Positions 1 through 6,732 of a stretch of 6,732 nt of DNA are shown piece after piece. The translations under genes were made by a program, and so were the position numbers. The notes beneath the pieces are model-generated. The model was not told the origin of the DNA. It saw only the letters and a program-made list of their open reading frames with translations, and did no database searches. Source of the DNA: JBFKPQ01 sp041628225 (GTDB lineage Bacteria; Actinomycetota; Acidimicrobiia; Spongiisociales; JAENVV01); NCBI GenBank assembly GCA_041628225.1, contig JBFKPQ010000128.1:1-6732 (forward strand), read 5' to 3'. How positions within the stretch are numbered: position 1 is the stretch's first letter; each line of letters begins with the position of its first letter.

Positions 1-1
1 C

Positions 2-1633
2 AGTCGCATTCCCACCGAGATCTTCGGGACCGTGCACGGTCCCGGCTACTCGGGCGGAGCGTCCTACGGCAACACGTACGACTTCGGCGGTCCGGTCTCG
101 GACGGGTATCACACCTACGCCATCGAGTGGCAGCCGAACCGAATCGAGTGGTACGTCGACGGCACCCTCTATCACACGGCAGAACCGGGCGATGTCGCAC
201 CCAACGAATGGGTGTTCAACGATCCGGTGTTCCTCATCCTCAACCTGGCGATCGGCGGCAACTTCGGTGGCGCCGTCAGCGACGACCTGACCTTCCCGCA
301 GTCGATGGCGATCGACTACGTGCGGGTCTATCAGGGTCCCGACACGGCCGAGCGCTGGGAGACCAGCTTCGTCGACGATTCCGAGGGCTGGCGGGAGATC
401 ACGATCCCGTTCGAGTTCTTCACTCGTAGCGCCTCGCAGCCGGCCGGAGCACCGAACGACGGTCTGGGCTTGACGGACGTGTGGGGGTACGGCTTCTCCA
501 TCGCCGATGCGATGGCTACGGCCGACTTCCACGTCGACCAGGTGCGACTCCTGGCGCCGACCGAGGTTGCCGTTACCAGCACTGGCGACAGCGGCCCCGG
601 CTCGCTGCGGAGCGCCATCGACGCCGTCGCCAACGGCGGAACCGTCATCTTGGATCCGGCACTCGCCGGGCAGACCATCGGCCTCACCAGCCCGTTGTCG
701 ATCGCCAAGTCGGTCGTCATCGATGGATCACAGGCGCCCGGCGTCACGTTGAGTGCCGGCGGAGTCGACCGCGTGCTGATCGTCGAAGCCTCCGGTCTCG
801 TGGCGATCAGCGATGTGACCGTTGCGGACGGCTTTGGATGGCAGCTGGCGGGATGTGTGCTCAACAACGGTTCACTCATGCTCGACGGCGTCATGCTGAC
901 GAATTGCACGATGGCGACCGATGCGGGCGACTTCTGGCAGGGCGGCGGTGCGATCTACACCGGTGCGGGCGGTTCGCTGCACATGGTCGACAGCACGGTT
1001 TCCGGCAACAACGCGGCGTGGTCGGGCGGAGGCATCTACAGCTTCTTCGACACGACCACGACGATCACGAACAGCACGATCTCGGGCAACGTGTCGGGCG
1101 ACGTCGGCGGCGGTCTCCGCCTGCTGGGCAACGCGACGATCACGAACAGCACCATCAGCGGCAATACGTCCACTGGTTGGTACGGCGGCGCGATGTTCTC
1201 CACCGACGGAGCCGTGTCGGTGATCAACTCCACGATCGCCGGCAACTCGTCACCCGTGTGGGCACCCGCCGACGTGTTCGTGGGAACGTTTGGCGCCTCC
1301 AGCGCCAGCCTCACGATGGTCAACACGATCGTCGACTCGGCTCAGGACAACTGCTTCGTGGCGTTCTTCGGGTCGGGGGTCGTCACCCTCATGACCGACC
1401 ACGACAACGTGTTCACCGACACGACATGCTTCGTGGGTGCCTCGGATCAGGTCGTGGCCAACACCGGCCTCGACGTCCTCGCCGACAACGGCGGGCCGAC
1501 GGCGACCCACGCCCTGCTGCCGGGAAGCCCAGCCATCGACGCCGCCGACCCAGCGGCGTGCCCGGCCACCGACCAGCGGGGTGTGACCCGCGACGCCGCC
1601 TGCGACGTCGGCTCGTACGAATACATCCCATGA
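2..1633 (+). CDS. GH16 endo-beta-1,3-glucanase (laminarinase) with CBM11-like fragment and C-terminal beta-helix/choice-of-anchor-Q region, 5' partial
   Basis: The frame is open from the left edge, so the signal peptide, the N-terminal half of the GH16 jelly roll and the catalytic ExDxxE motif are outside the window. Nucleotides 2-334 encode the C-terminal half of a laminarinase-type GH16 domain: HGPGYSGG, YHTYAIEW, WYVDG, LILNLAIGGNFGG and the closing DYVRVYQ strand. Family knowledge says such enzymes cut internal beta-1,3 bonds of laminarin-like glucans outside the cell. Nucleotides ~335-553 resemble only the C-terminal half of a CBM11/CIA30-like module (DDSEGW, ITIPFEFF, GLTDVWGYGFS, DQVRL). 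From ~566 a right-handed beta-helix begins (GDSGPGSLRSAI, then STISGN and GGGIY repeats). It ends in a choice-of-anchor-Q type tail (DNGGPTATHALLPGSPAID, TDQRG, CDVGSYE) with several Cys. The helix may bind polysaccharide or the cell surface; that is inference. Stop TGA at 1631-1633 overlaps the possible ATG of the GH3 gene. Confidence 0.9.
   Translation, partial: SRIPTEIFGTVHGPGYSGGASYGNTYDFGGPVSDGYHTYAIEWQPNRIEWYVDGTLYHTAEPGDVAPNEWVFNDPVFLILNLAIGGNFGGAVSDDLTFPQSMAIDYVRVYQGPDTAERWETSFVDDSEGWREITIPFEFFTRSASQPAGAPNDGLGLTDVWGYGFSIADAMATADFHVDQVRLLAPTEVAVTSTGDSGPGSLRSAIDAVANGGTVILDPALAGQTIGLTSPLSIAKSVVIDGSQAPGVTLSAGGVDRVLIVEASGLVAISDVTVADGFGWQLAGCVLNNGSLMLDGVMLTNCTMATDAGDFWQGGGAIYTGAGGSLHMVDSTVSGNNAAWSGGGIYSFFDTTTTITNSTISGNVSGDVGGGLRLLGNATITNSTISGNTSTGWYGGAMFSTDGAVSVINSTIAGNSSPVWAPADVFVGTFGASSASLTMVNTIVDSAQDNCFVAFFGSGVVTLMTDHDNVFTDTTCFVGASDQVVANTGLDVLADNGGPTATHALLPGSPAIDAADPAACPATDQRGVTRDAACDVGSYEYIP
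992..1255 (+). repeat. Beta-helix repeat region inside the GH16 gene
   Basis: Four imperfect protein repeats of about 25-27 residues start near 992, 1073, 1148 and 1229. Each carries an S-T-(V/I)-(S/A)-G-N turn, and the first three are followed by a Gly-rich GGGIY, GGGLR or GGAMF strand, the pattern of POMP-like parallel beta-helices. At DNA level a 19-bp exact direct repeat occurs at 1059-1077 and 1134-1152, offset by exactly 25 codons. This suggests internal duplication of one helix rung. Confidence 0.75.
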
Positions 1634-3621
1634 CGCAGGAGTCCCCGAGTCCTCCCGGGGATCGACCAGACCGTGTCAGCCTCTCACGGTCTGGTCCTGA
1701 TCGTCGCCGTGGTCGTTCTGGAGTCGTGGCCAGAACGATCGCGGTGGCGATCGTATTTGCAGCCTGCACGACGCCGGCGGCCACCACCACGACCCCGACC
1801 CCGACTCCGGCAACGGTCCTGTCGACTCCCGGCACGAACGGGCCGGTCTATCAGGATTCGACCGCATCGGTAGAGCTGCGGGTCGCCGACCTATTGGCAC
1901 GTATGTCGCTCGACGAAAAGATCGGGCAGATGACGCTCGTCGAGAAGGGGTCCATCAGCCCCGAAGAGGTCACCGACTATCACATCGGCGCGCTGCTGAG
2001 CGGCGGGGGTGGCGCTCCCCGACCGAACACGCCCGACGCCTGGCGCGACATGGTGGAGGAATTCCAAGACGCCGCACTCGCCACCCAGTTGGGAATCCCC
2101 GTCCTCTACGGAGTCGACGCGGTCCACGGTCACAACAACCTGCGCAACGCCGTGATCTTCCCCCACAACATCGGCCTGGGCGCCACCCGCAACGCAGAAC
2201 TCGTCGAGCGGATCGGGCGAGCCACGGCCATCGAAACCGCCGCCACCGGCATCCGATGGAACTACTCCCCGGTGCTGGCCGTGCCGCAAGACATCCGCTG
2301 GGGTCGCACCTACGAGGCATTCGGCGAAGACCCCTCCCTCGTCACGGCGCTGGGCGCCGCCATGGTGCGCGGCCTCCAAGGGCCCGACCTCACCGCAGCC
2401 GACGCCGTTCTCGCCACACCCAAACACTTCGTGGGCGACGGCGGTACGGAGTGGGGAACCTCGACCGTCTACCGGATCGACCAGGGGGTCACCACCGCCG
2501 AAGAGGCCGAGCTGCGCACCGTCCATCTCGCCCCCTACCCGGCGTCGTTCGACGCAGGTGCGGTCACGGTCATGGCGTCGTTCTCGAGTTGGGAAAACGG
2601 CAAGGTCCACGGCGACCAATACCTCCTCACCGACGTGCTGCGTGACGAGCTCGGGTTTGGCGGTCTGGTCGTGTCCGACTGGGGCGCCGTCGACCAGATC
2701 GATCCGGGCAACTACTACGACTCGATCGTGCAAGCGATCAATGCCGGCATCGATCTCGTGATGGTTCCGACTGAGTTCGAGCTGTTTCAGACCGCGCTGG
2801 GCGGTGCGGTGGAGCAAGGAGATGTTCCGCTCGAACGCATCGACGAAGCCGTCGCTCGCATCCTGGCCGTCAAGTTCCAAATGGGGTTGTTCGAGCAGCC
2901 GTTCGGCGGTGCCGACCTCGTGGCGTCGATCGGTTCGCCGGAGCACCGAGAGCTGGCACGCCAATCCGTGGCCGAATCCGTCGTCGTGCTCGAGACGACG
3001 CCGGGACTCCTGCCCCTCGACCCCTCCACGCGCATCCTGCTGGCCGGCGCCGCCGCCAACGACATCGGCATGCAGTCGGGGGGTTGGACCATCTCGTGGC
3101 AGGGATCCACCGGCGACATCACCGACGGCACGACCATCTTCGACGCGCTTGCCGCCGCTACCAGCGGTGAGCTCGAGTTCGACCTGTTCGGCCGCTCCGG
3201 GGAACGAGCACCGGTCGGGATCGCCGTCGTCGGCGAGACCCCGTATGCCGAAGGCCGTGGCGACAGCGAGACCCTCGAACTCGATCGAACGGCCTTGCGG
3301 GTCGTCACCGAGATGCGCGACCGGGTCGACCGGCTCATCGTCATCTTGATCACCGGACGGCCGCTGATCCTCGGACCGGAGTTCGACGACATCGACGCCC
3401 TGCTAGTTGCGTGGCTGCCCGGGAGCGAAGGCGCAGGAGTCGTCGACATCCTGTTCGGAGGGCGGCCCGTGCGGGGGACGCTGCCGTTCACGTGGCCATC
3501 ATCTGTCGAGACGATCGGCGCTCGTGACTGTGGCCAGATCGCCTACCCGTTCGGATACGGACTCGGGCTCGATGGTCGACCACTCGCGGACGCCGTGGTT
3601 TGCGAAGGGGAGTCATCATGA
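1630..3621 (+). CDS. GH3 beta-glucosidase / exo-beta-glucanase (ExoI/ExoP type), probable lipoprotein
   Basis: Releases glucose from non-reducing ends of beta-glucans or oligosaccharides by the retaining GH3 mechanism. With the ATG at 1630 the product is 663 residues. Residues 33-46 (VARTIAVAIVFAAC) form a hydrophobic stretch ending in a lipobox-like FAAC, with F at -3 atypical. A Thr/Pro-rich linker (TTTTPTPTP) follows, indicating a surface-tethered lipoprotein. The barrel domain shows GVDAVHGHNN (161-170), DIRWGRTYEAFGEDP (from 221), KHFVGDGGT (265-273) and VSDWGA with the expected nucleophile D350. The C-terminal domain has LLPL, GGWTISWQG (484-492), GETPYAEGRGD (535-545), which holds the Glu expected as acid/base in ExoI/ExoP-like enzymes, and PFGYGL (640-645). 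Start choice: the ATG at 1630 overlaps the upstream TGA (ATGA) but has no Shine-Dalgarno, and codons 2-32 have about 45% G/C at third positions against about 87% just downstream. An in-frame GTG at 1726 is a serious alternative, though it leaves a very short 13-residue signal peptide. The function is secure, the start is not. Confidence 0.92.
   Translation: MTQESPSPPGDRPDRVSLSRSGPDRRRGRSGVVARTIAVAIVFAACTTPAATTTTPTPTPATVLSTPGTNGPVYQDSTASVELRVADLLARMSLDEKIGQMTLVEKGSISPEEVTDYHIGALLSGGGGAPRPNTPDAWRDMVEEFQDAALATQLGIPVLYGVDAVHGHNNLRNAVIFPHNIGLGATRNAELVERIGRATAIETAATGIRWNYSPVLAVPQDIRWGRTYEAFGEDPSLVTALGAAMVRGLQGPDLTAADAVLATPKHFVGDGGTEWGTSTVYRIDQGVTTAEEAELRTVHLAPYPASFDAGAVTVMASFSSWENGKVHGDQYLLTDVLRDELGFGGLVVSDWGAVDQIDPGNYYDSIVQAINAGIDLVMVPTEFELFQTALGGAVEQGDVPLERIDEAVARILAVKFQMGLFEQPFGGADLVASIGSPEHRELARQSVAESVVVLETTPGLLPLDPSTRILLAGAAANDIGMQSGGWTISWQGSTGDITDGTTIFDALAAATSGELEFDLFGRSGERAPVGIAVVGETPYAEGRGDSETLELDRTALRVVTEMRDRVDRLIVILITGRPLILGPEFDDIDALLVAWLPGSEGAGVVDILFGGRPVRGTLPFTWPSSVETIGARDCGQIAYPFGYGLGLDGRPLADAVVCEGESS
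1664..1696 (+). repeat. Perfect 12-bp inverted repeat, possible terminator or attenuator hairpin
   Basis: GACCAGACCGTG (1664-1675) is followed by its exact reverse complement (1685-1696) across a 9-nt loop. A further GATC/GATC pair (1660-1663 with 1699-1702) can extend the stem past a 2-nt bulge. It lies 31 nt after the GH16 stop. No T-tract follows, so a classical intrinsic terminator is not demonstrated. A U-less terminator, an mRNA-stabilising or processing stem, or a protein-binding palindrome are all possible. A weaker 5-bp stem (CCCCG/CGGGG, 1643-1660) precedes it. Confidence 0.6.
1699..1752 (+). repeat. 23-bp imperfect inverted repeat (long RNA hairpin) at the GH3 5' end
   Basis: Arm 1699-1721 pairs with arm 1730-1752 through 19 Watson-Crick pairs and four mismatched positions, all of which are G-U wobbles in the + strand transcript. 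The loop is 1722-1729 and contains the candidate GTG start (1726-1728) of the GH3 gene. The G residues of a weak GGAG Shine-Dalgarno-like sequence (1720-1723) sit at the stem-loop junction. The right arm encodes the hydrophobic signal segment. A role in controlling GH3 translation is inference; the pairing itself is directly visible. Confidence 0.6.
3605..3612 (+). promoter_or_regulatory. Shine-Dalgarno site for the phosphorylase gene
   Basis: AAGGGGAG at 3605-3612 is a strong purine-rich ribosome-binding site, ending 5 nt before the ATG at 3618. It lies inside the last codons of the GH3 gene and fixes the start of the next gene. With the ATGA stop/start overlap it indicates translational coupling. 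Confidence 0.85.
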
Positions 3622-6600
3622 TCGAAGGACGGCTCGAGAGCCGAGACGGCATCGACTGGTACCGCATCGACGGTATCCACCTGATGGAGCCATTCCTCAT
3701 GAACATCGTCTCGAGCACGGACCTATGGATGTTCGCCTCGAGCCGAGGACCACTCACGGCCGGACGGCGCAACGCCGACCACGCCCTGCTCCCGTACGAA
3801 ACCGATGATCGTCTCCATCGCGCGGTCGAGGTGACAGGCCCGGTCACCATCGTGGCGAGGACCGTCGACGGACGCCGACAGGTATGGCGCCCATTTGGCC
3901 GCGCCGTCACCACCGTGGGCACCGCCCGATCACTCGCCAAGTCACTGCTCGGTGATCGCCTGGTGATGGAGGAGACCCACCACGAGTGGGGTCTGCGATT
4001 CCGCGCCACATGGGCCCCGGCACCGTCGTTCGGTTGGGTTCGGACCGTCGAGTTGACCGACCTGACCGGCGGGGGCTCCGACCTCGAAGTGCTCGACGGC
4101 TTGATCGACGTCATGCCGTCCGGCGTCGACGCCGTCACCGAGCAGCTCACGTCCAACCTCGTGGACGCCTATAAGCGAAGCGAGATCGTCACGGGGACCG
4201 CGGCATTGTTCACGCTGGAGTCCCTGATCACCGATCGGGCCGAACCAGCCGAGTCACTCACCGCCAACCTGTGGTGGTCCCTCCCAGGGCCACTCACCGA
4301 GCTCCACCTCGACGAGCGGGTGATCGGCGCCATGCGACACGGCGACCCGTCACCATCGCAGCCCTTGCTCACCGGCCGCAGGGGGGCCTATCTGCTCAGA
4401 GGGCCAGTCCGACTGGACCCGTCTGGCACGGCGACCTGGACGATGGTCGGCGACGCCGGACTGGACCACGCCGCGCTCATCGATCGGCTCGCCGGCCTCG
4501 GCACACCCGACGTGAGCACGGCAGTTGGGGCAGACATCGACCAAGGCTCCACTCGCCTCTCGGAGTTGTTGGAGAGCGCCGATGGCTACCAAAACACCGG
4601 CGATCCGATCGCAGACGCCCACCACCTGTCGAACGTGATGTTCAATTCCATGCGGGGCGGGCTGCTGCCACACGGTCACCTCGTGCCCATCGCCGACTTC
4701 CTCGGTCACCTGGCCCGCTGGAACGCCGACGTTCATCGCCGGCACGGGACGGCCATCGAGCAGCTCGGCGATCGCCTCACGGTGCGCGACTTGCGCGAGC
4801 ACGCCCTCACGACCGGCGACCCTGACCTCATCCGACTGACGCTCGAATACCTCCCGTTGGCGTTCTCGAGACGTCACGGCGATCCGAGCCGTCCCTGGAA
4901 CCGTTTCTCGATCCACGTGCGCAGCGACTCGGGCGAGGAAATCCTCGGATATGAGGGCAACTGGCGCGACATCTTCCAGAACTGGGAGGCGCTGCTCATG
5001 TCCCATCCGGCGTTCCTGCCCCACGCCGTCGCCAAGTTCGTCAACGGCTCGACGGTCGACGGCCACAACCCGTACCGCATCTCGCACCGCGGGCTCGACT
5101 GGGAGGAACCCGATCCCGACGACCCATGGGCGAACATCGGGTATTGGGGCGACCACCAGATCGTCTACCTACACCGTCTCCTGACCCTCTGGGACCGAGT
5201 CGATCCGGACGGGCTAGGGCCGTGGCTCACGAGGCCCGTGTTCGCATACGCCGACGTCCCCTACGTGGTTGCTGACCACGACGCCATGGTCGCCAATCCG
5301 CGCGCCACCATCACGTTTGACTCGGACCGTGCAGAGGCCGTAGCAAAGCGCATCGAACTTCTCGGAGCCGACGGCCGGCTCGTCGTGGACGACGCCGGGA
5401 ACGTTCATCGCGTCACACTGCTCGAGAAACTCATCGTGCCGGCATTGGCCAAGCTGTCGGCCTACGTGCCCGGCGGTGGCATCTGGATGAATACCCAGCG
5501 CCCCGAGTGGAACGACGCCAACAACGCCCTCGCCGGCTACGGCCTCTCGATGGTGACGCTGTATCACCTTTCGGCCTACCTGACCTGGCTGGCCGCTCAG
5601 CTCGAAGAGGTCGGCTCGGCCACGGTGGCGATGTCGCCTGGAGTCGCCGAGTGGCTGAGGCTGATTGCCGGCATCCTGTCGGAAACCCCGGCCGAAGCGG
5701 TGACCGACGACAGGCTCCGCCGCCAGGCCATCGACGCATTGGCTACCGCAGGTTCCGAGTACCGGGAGCGGGCCGCCAACCCCGAGGCAGCCACGGTTTC
5801 GGTCTCGGCGGAGGCGGTCGGCGACCTGTGTCGCGCCGCCCTGGACCATCTCAGCCTCTCTATCGCGGCGGCGGCACGGCCGGATGGACTGTACGACGCG
5901 TACAACCTCCTCTCCTTTCCCACCGCCGACCGAGCCTCGGTCGAAGGGCTCCCGCCCATGCTCGAAGGTCAGGCGGCCGCGCTCGTACCCGGTGTGCTGG
6001 ACCCTGAGCAAGCGACCGAGATCGTCGAGGCCCTGTACGCCTCGGACCTGTATAGACCGGATCAGCATTCGTTCACGCTCTATCCCGTTCGCCGGTTGCC
6101 GGGGTTCCTGGAGCGCAACGTCGTCGACACCCGCGACCTCACACACGAGGCGCGGGCCGCGCTGGTCGGGTCGGTCCTGGTCGAGGACGGGTCGGGTGGC
6201 GTCCACTTCTCAGCGGCCATGGTCAATGCGGAAGCACTCGAAGCTGCCCTCACGCTGACCGAGATCTCACCAGACGACCGGCGCATCGTGCACGAGTTGT
6301 ACGAGCGAACGTTCCTCCATCACGGCTACACGGGCCGCTCGGGATCGATGTACGGTTACGAGGGGATCGGCTCGATCTACTGGCACATGGTCGGCAAGCT
6401 CCTAGTGGCTCTGCAAGAGACCTACCAGGCGGCGCGCGATCAGGCCAAGCCGGATGCCGTGGTCGACGGGCTCGCCGGCGCCTATCTCCGAGTGAGAGAC
6501 GGGCTCGGATTCAGCAAGGACCCGGCGTCCTTCGGGGCGGTCCCGACGGATTGCTACTCGCACACGCCGGCGCATTCCGGCGCGCAGCAGCCCGGTATGA

Positions 6601-6732
6601 CCGGTCAGGTGAAGGAACAGATCATCACCCGCTTCGGAGAACTCGGCCTGCGCCTCCGCCAAGGAAGCATCACGCTGTCGCCGGGACTGCTGCCGCTCGA
6701 CCAGATCGTTGCGAACGGCGAAGGCCGGTTCA
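3618..6732 (+). CDS. Putative GH149-type beta-1,3-glucan phosphorylase, 3' partial
   Basis: The frame is open from the ATG at 3618 to the right edge (1038 codons and still open). There is no signal peptide or membrane segment, so the product is probably cytoplasmic. The first ~270 residues look like an N-terminal beta-sandwich and include GPLTAGRRNADHALLPYETDD. Then come an (alpha/alpha)6-barrel-like part with EGNWRDIFQNWEAL (from 446), FVNGSTVDGHNPYR (474-487), GYWGDHQ (508-514) and RPEWNDANNALAGYG. D633 of WND matches the place of the general acid Asp in GH94-like inverting phosphorylases. HHGYTGRSGSMYGYEGIGS (901-919) resembles the phosphate-binding loop of that group. YSHTPAHSGAQQPGMTG lies near the visible end. 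The size and the GH16-GH3 context fit GH149, enzymes known to phosphorolyse beta-1,3-glucans to glucose-1-phosphate. The family call rests on recalled motifs, without an alignment. GH161 or another GH94-related phosphorylase, or a non-phosphorolytic relative, remain possible. Confidence 0.75.
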   Translation, partial: MIEGRLESRDGIDWYRIDGIHLMEPFLMNIVSSTDLWMFASSRGPLTAGRRNADHALLPYETDDRLHRAVEVTGPVTIVARTVDGRRQVWRPFGRAVTTVGTARSLAKSLLGDRLVMEETHHEWGLRFRATWAPAPSFGWVRTVELTDLTGGGSDLEVLDGLIDVMPSGVDAVTEQLTSNLVDAYKRSEIVTGTAALFTLESLITDRAEPAESLTANLWWSLPGPLTELHLDERVIGAMRHGDPSPSQPLLTGRRGAYLLRGPVRLDPSGTATWTMVGDAGLDHAALIDRLAGLGTPDVSTAVGADIDQGSTRLSELLESADGYQNTGDPIADAHHLSNVMFNSMRGGLLPHGHLVPIADFLGHLARWNADVHRRHGTAIEQLGDRLTVRDLREHALTTGDPDLIRLTLEYLPLAFSRRHGDPSRPWNRFSIHVRSDSGEEILGYEGNWRDIFQNWEALLMSHPAFLPHAVAKFVNGSTVDGHNPYRISHRGLDWEEPDPDDPWANIGYWGDHQIVYLHRLLTLWDRVDPDGLGPWLTRPVFAYADVPYVVADHDAMVANPRATITFDSDRAEAVAKRIELLGADGRLVVDDAGNVHRVTLLEKLIVPALAKLSAYVPGGGIWMNTQRPEWNDANNALAGYGLSMVTLYHLSAYLTWLAAQLEEVGSATVAMSPGVAEWLRLIAGILSETPAEAVTDDRLRRQAIDALATAGSEYRERAANPEAATVSVSAEAVGDLCRAALDHLSLSIAAAARPDGLYDAYNLLSFPTADRASVEGLPPMLEGQAAALVPGVLDPEQATEIVEALYASDLYRPDQHSFTLYPVRRLPGFLERNVVDTRDLTHEARAALVGSVLVEDGSGGVHFSAAMVNAEALEAALTLTEISPDDRRIVHELYERTFLHHGYTGRSGSMYGYEGIGSIYWHMVGKLLVALQETYQAARDQAKPDAVVDGLAGAYLRVRDGLGFSKDPASFGAVPTDCYSHTPAHSGAQQPGMTGQVKEQIITRFGELGLRLRQGSITLSPGLLPLDQIVANGEGRF

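Noticed and set aside
481..1629. Upstream extension of the GH3 frame through the GH16 gene (to give 1046 residues).
   Set aside because: The translation is Arg/His-rich shadow sequence and the GH16 frame shows real domains over the same bases.
1673..1729. A GTG-initiated hydrophobic segment (GLVLIVAVVVL) in the GH16 frame after its stop, which could be a signal peptide with a frameshift into GH3 or a read-through membrane anchor.
   Set aside because: It largely coincides with the left arm of the long hairpin. The GH3 frame has its own complete hydrophobic segment and lipobox, so no frameshift is needed.
1891..2964. A 357-residue open frame on the minus strand opposite the GH3 gene.
   Set aside because: It mirrors strongly conserved GH3 coding sequence, has no recognisable domain, and long antisense frames are expected in high-GC genes.
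3630..3643. Short inverted repeat CGGCTC/GAGCCG near the start of the phosphorylase gene.
   Set aside because: Only a 5-6 bp stem in high-GC coding sequence with ordinary codons; expected by chance.
5214..6206. A 330-residue minus-strand open frame opposite the phosphorylase gene.
   Set aside because: The + strand frame carries clear family motifs throughout this stretch; the antisense product is low-complexity and Gly/Arg/Val-rich.
1..6732. CRISPR array, tRNA, rRNA, insertion sequence or attachment site.
   Set aside because: No regularly spaced identical repeats, transposase motifs, terminal inverted repeats or cloverleaf-like sequence were seen; the window is almost wholly filled by three genes.

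Overview
The window looks like part of a beta-1,3-glucan (laminarin-type) utilisation operon from a high-GC bacterium. The actinobacterial style of the GH16 enzyme (HGPGYSGG motif), the choice-of-anchor-Q tail and the strong G/C preference at third codon positions suggest Actinomycetota, perhaps an Acidimicrobiia-like lineage. That placement is a guess from style; no phylogenetic marker is present. Every real gene is on the + strand.

Layout. (1) From the left edge to 1633: the 3' part of a secreted GH16 endo-beta-1,3-glucanase. It carries an apparently half-length CBM11/CIA30-like module, a right-handed beta-helix and a choice-of-anchor-Q-type C-terminus. (2) 1630-3621: a GH3 beta-glucosidase of the ExoI/ExoP type, probably a surface lipoprotein with a Thr/Pro-rich tether. 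(3) 3618 to the right edge: a very large protein without a signal peptide, open past the window. It shows (alpha/alpha)6-barrel phosphorylase hallmarks (WND, a GRSGSMYGYEG phosphate-loop-like motif) and is best read as a GH149-type beta-1,3-glucan phosphorylase. The first two genes meet in an ATGA overlap if the upstream GH3 start is right. The second and third also meet in ATGA, with a strong Shine-Dalgarno, so this is one transcription unit.

Inferred joint role: the GH16 enzyme cuts laminarin outside the cell, the GH3 enzyme trims oligosaccharides at the surface, and oligosaccharides that enter are phosphorolysed in the cytoplasm to glucose-1-phosphate. No transporter or regulator lies in the window.

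The least expected feature is between genes 1 and 2. From about 1643 to 1752 there are consecutive stem-loops: a small 5-bp one, a perfect 12-bp inverted repeat, and a 23-bp stem in which all four non-Watson-Crick pairs are G-U in the + strand RNA. The last stem presents a possible GTG start codon of the GH3 gene in its apical loop. Codon use in the first ~31 codons of the longest GH3 reading frame is unlike the rest of the gene, so this stretch may be an untranslated structured RNA element rather than coding sequence.
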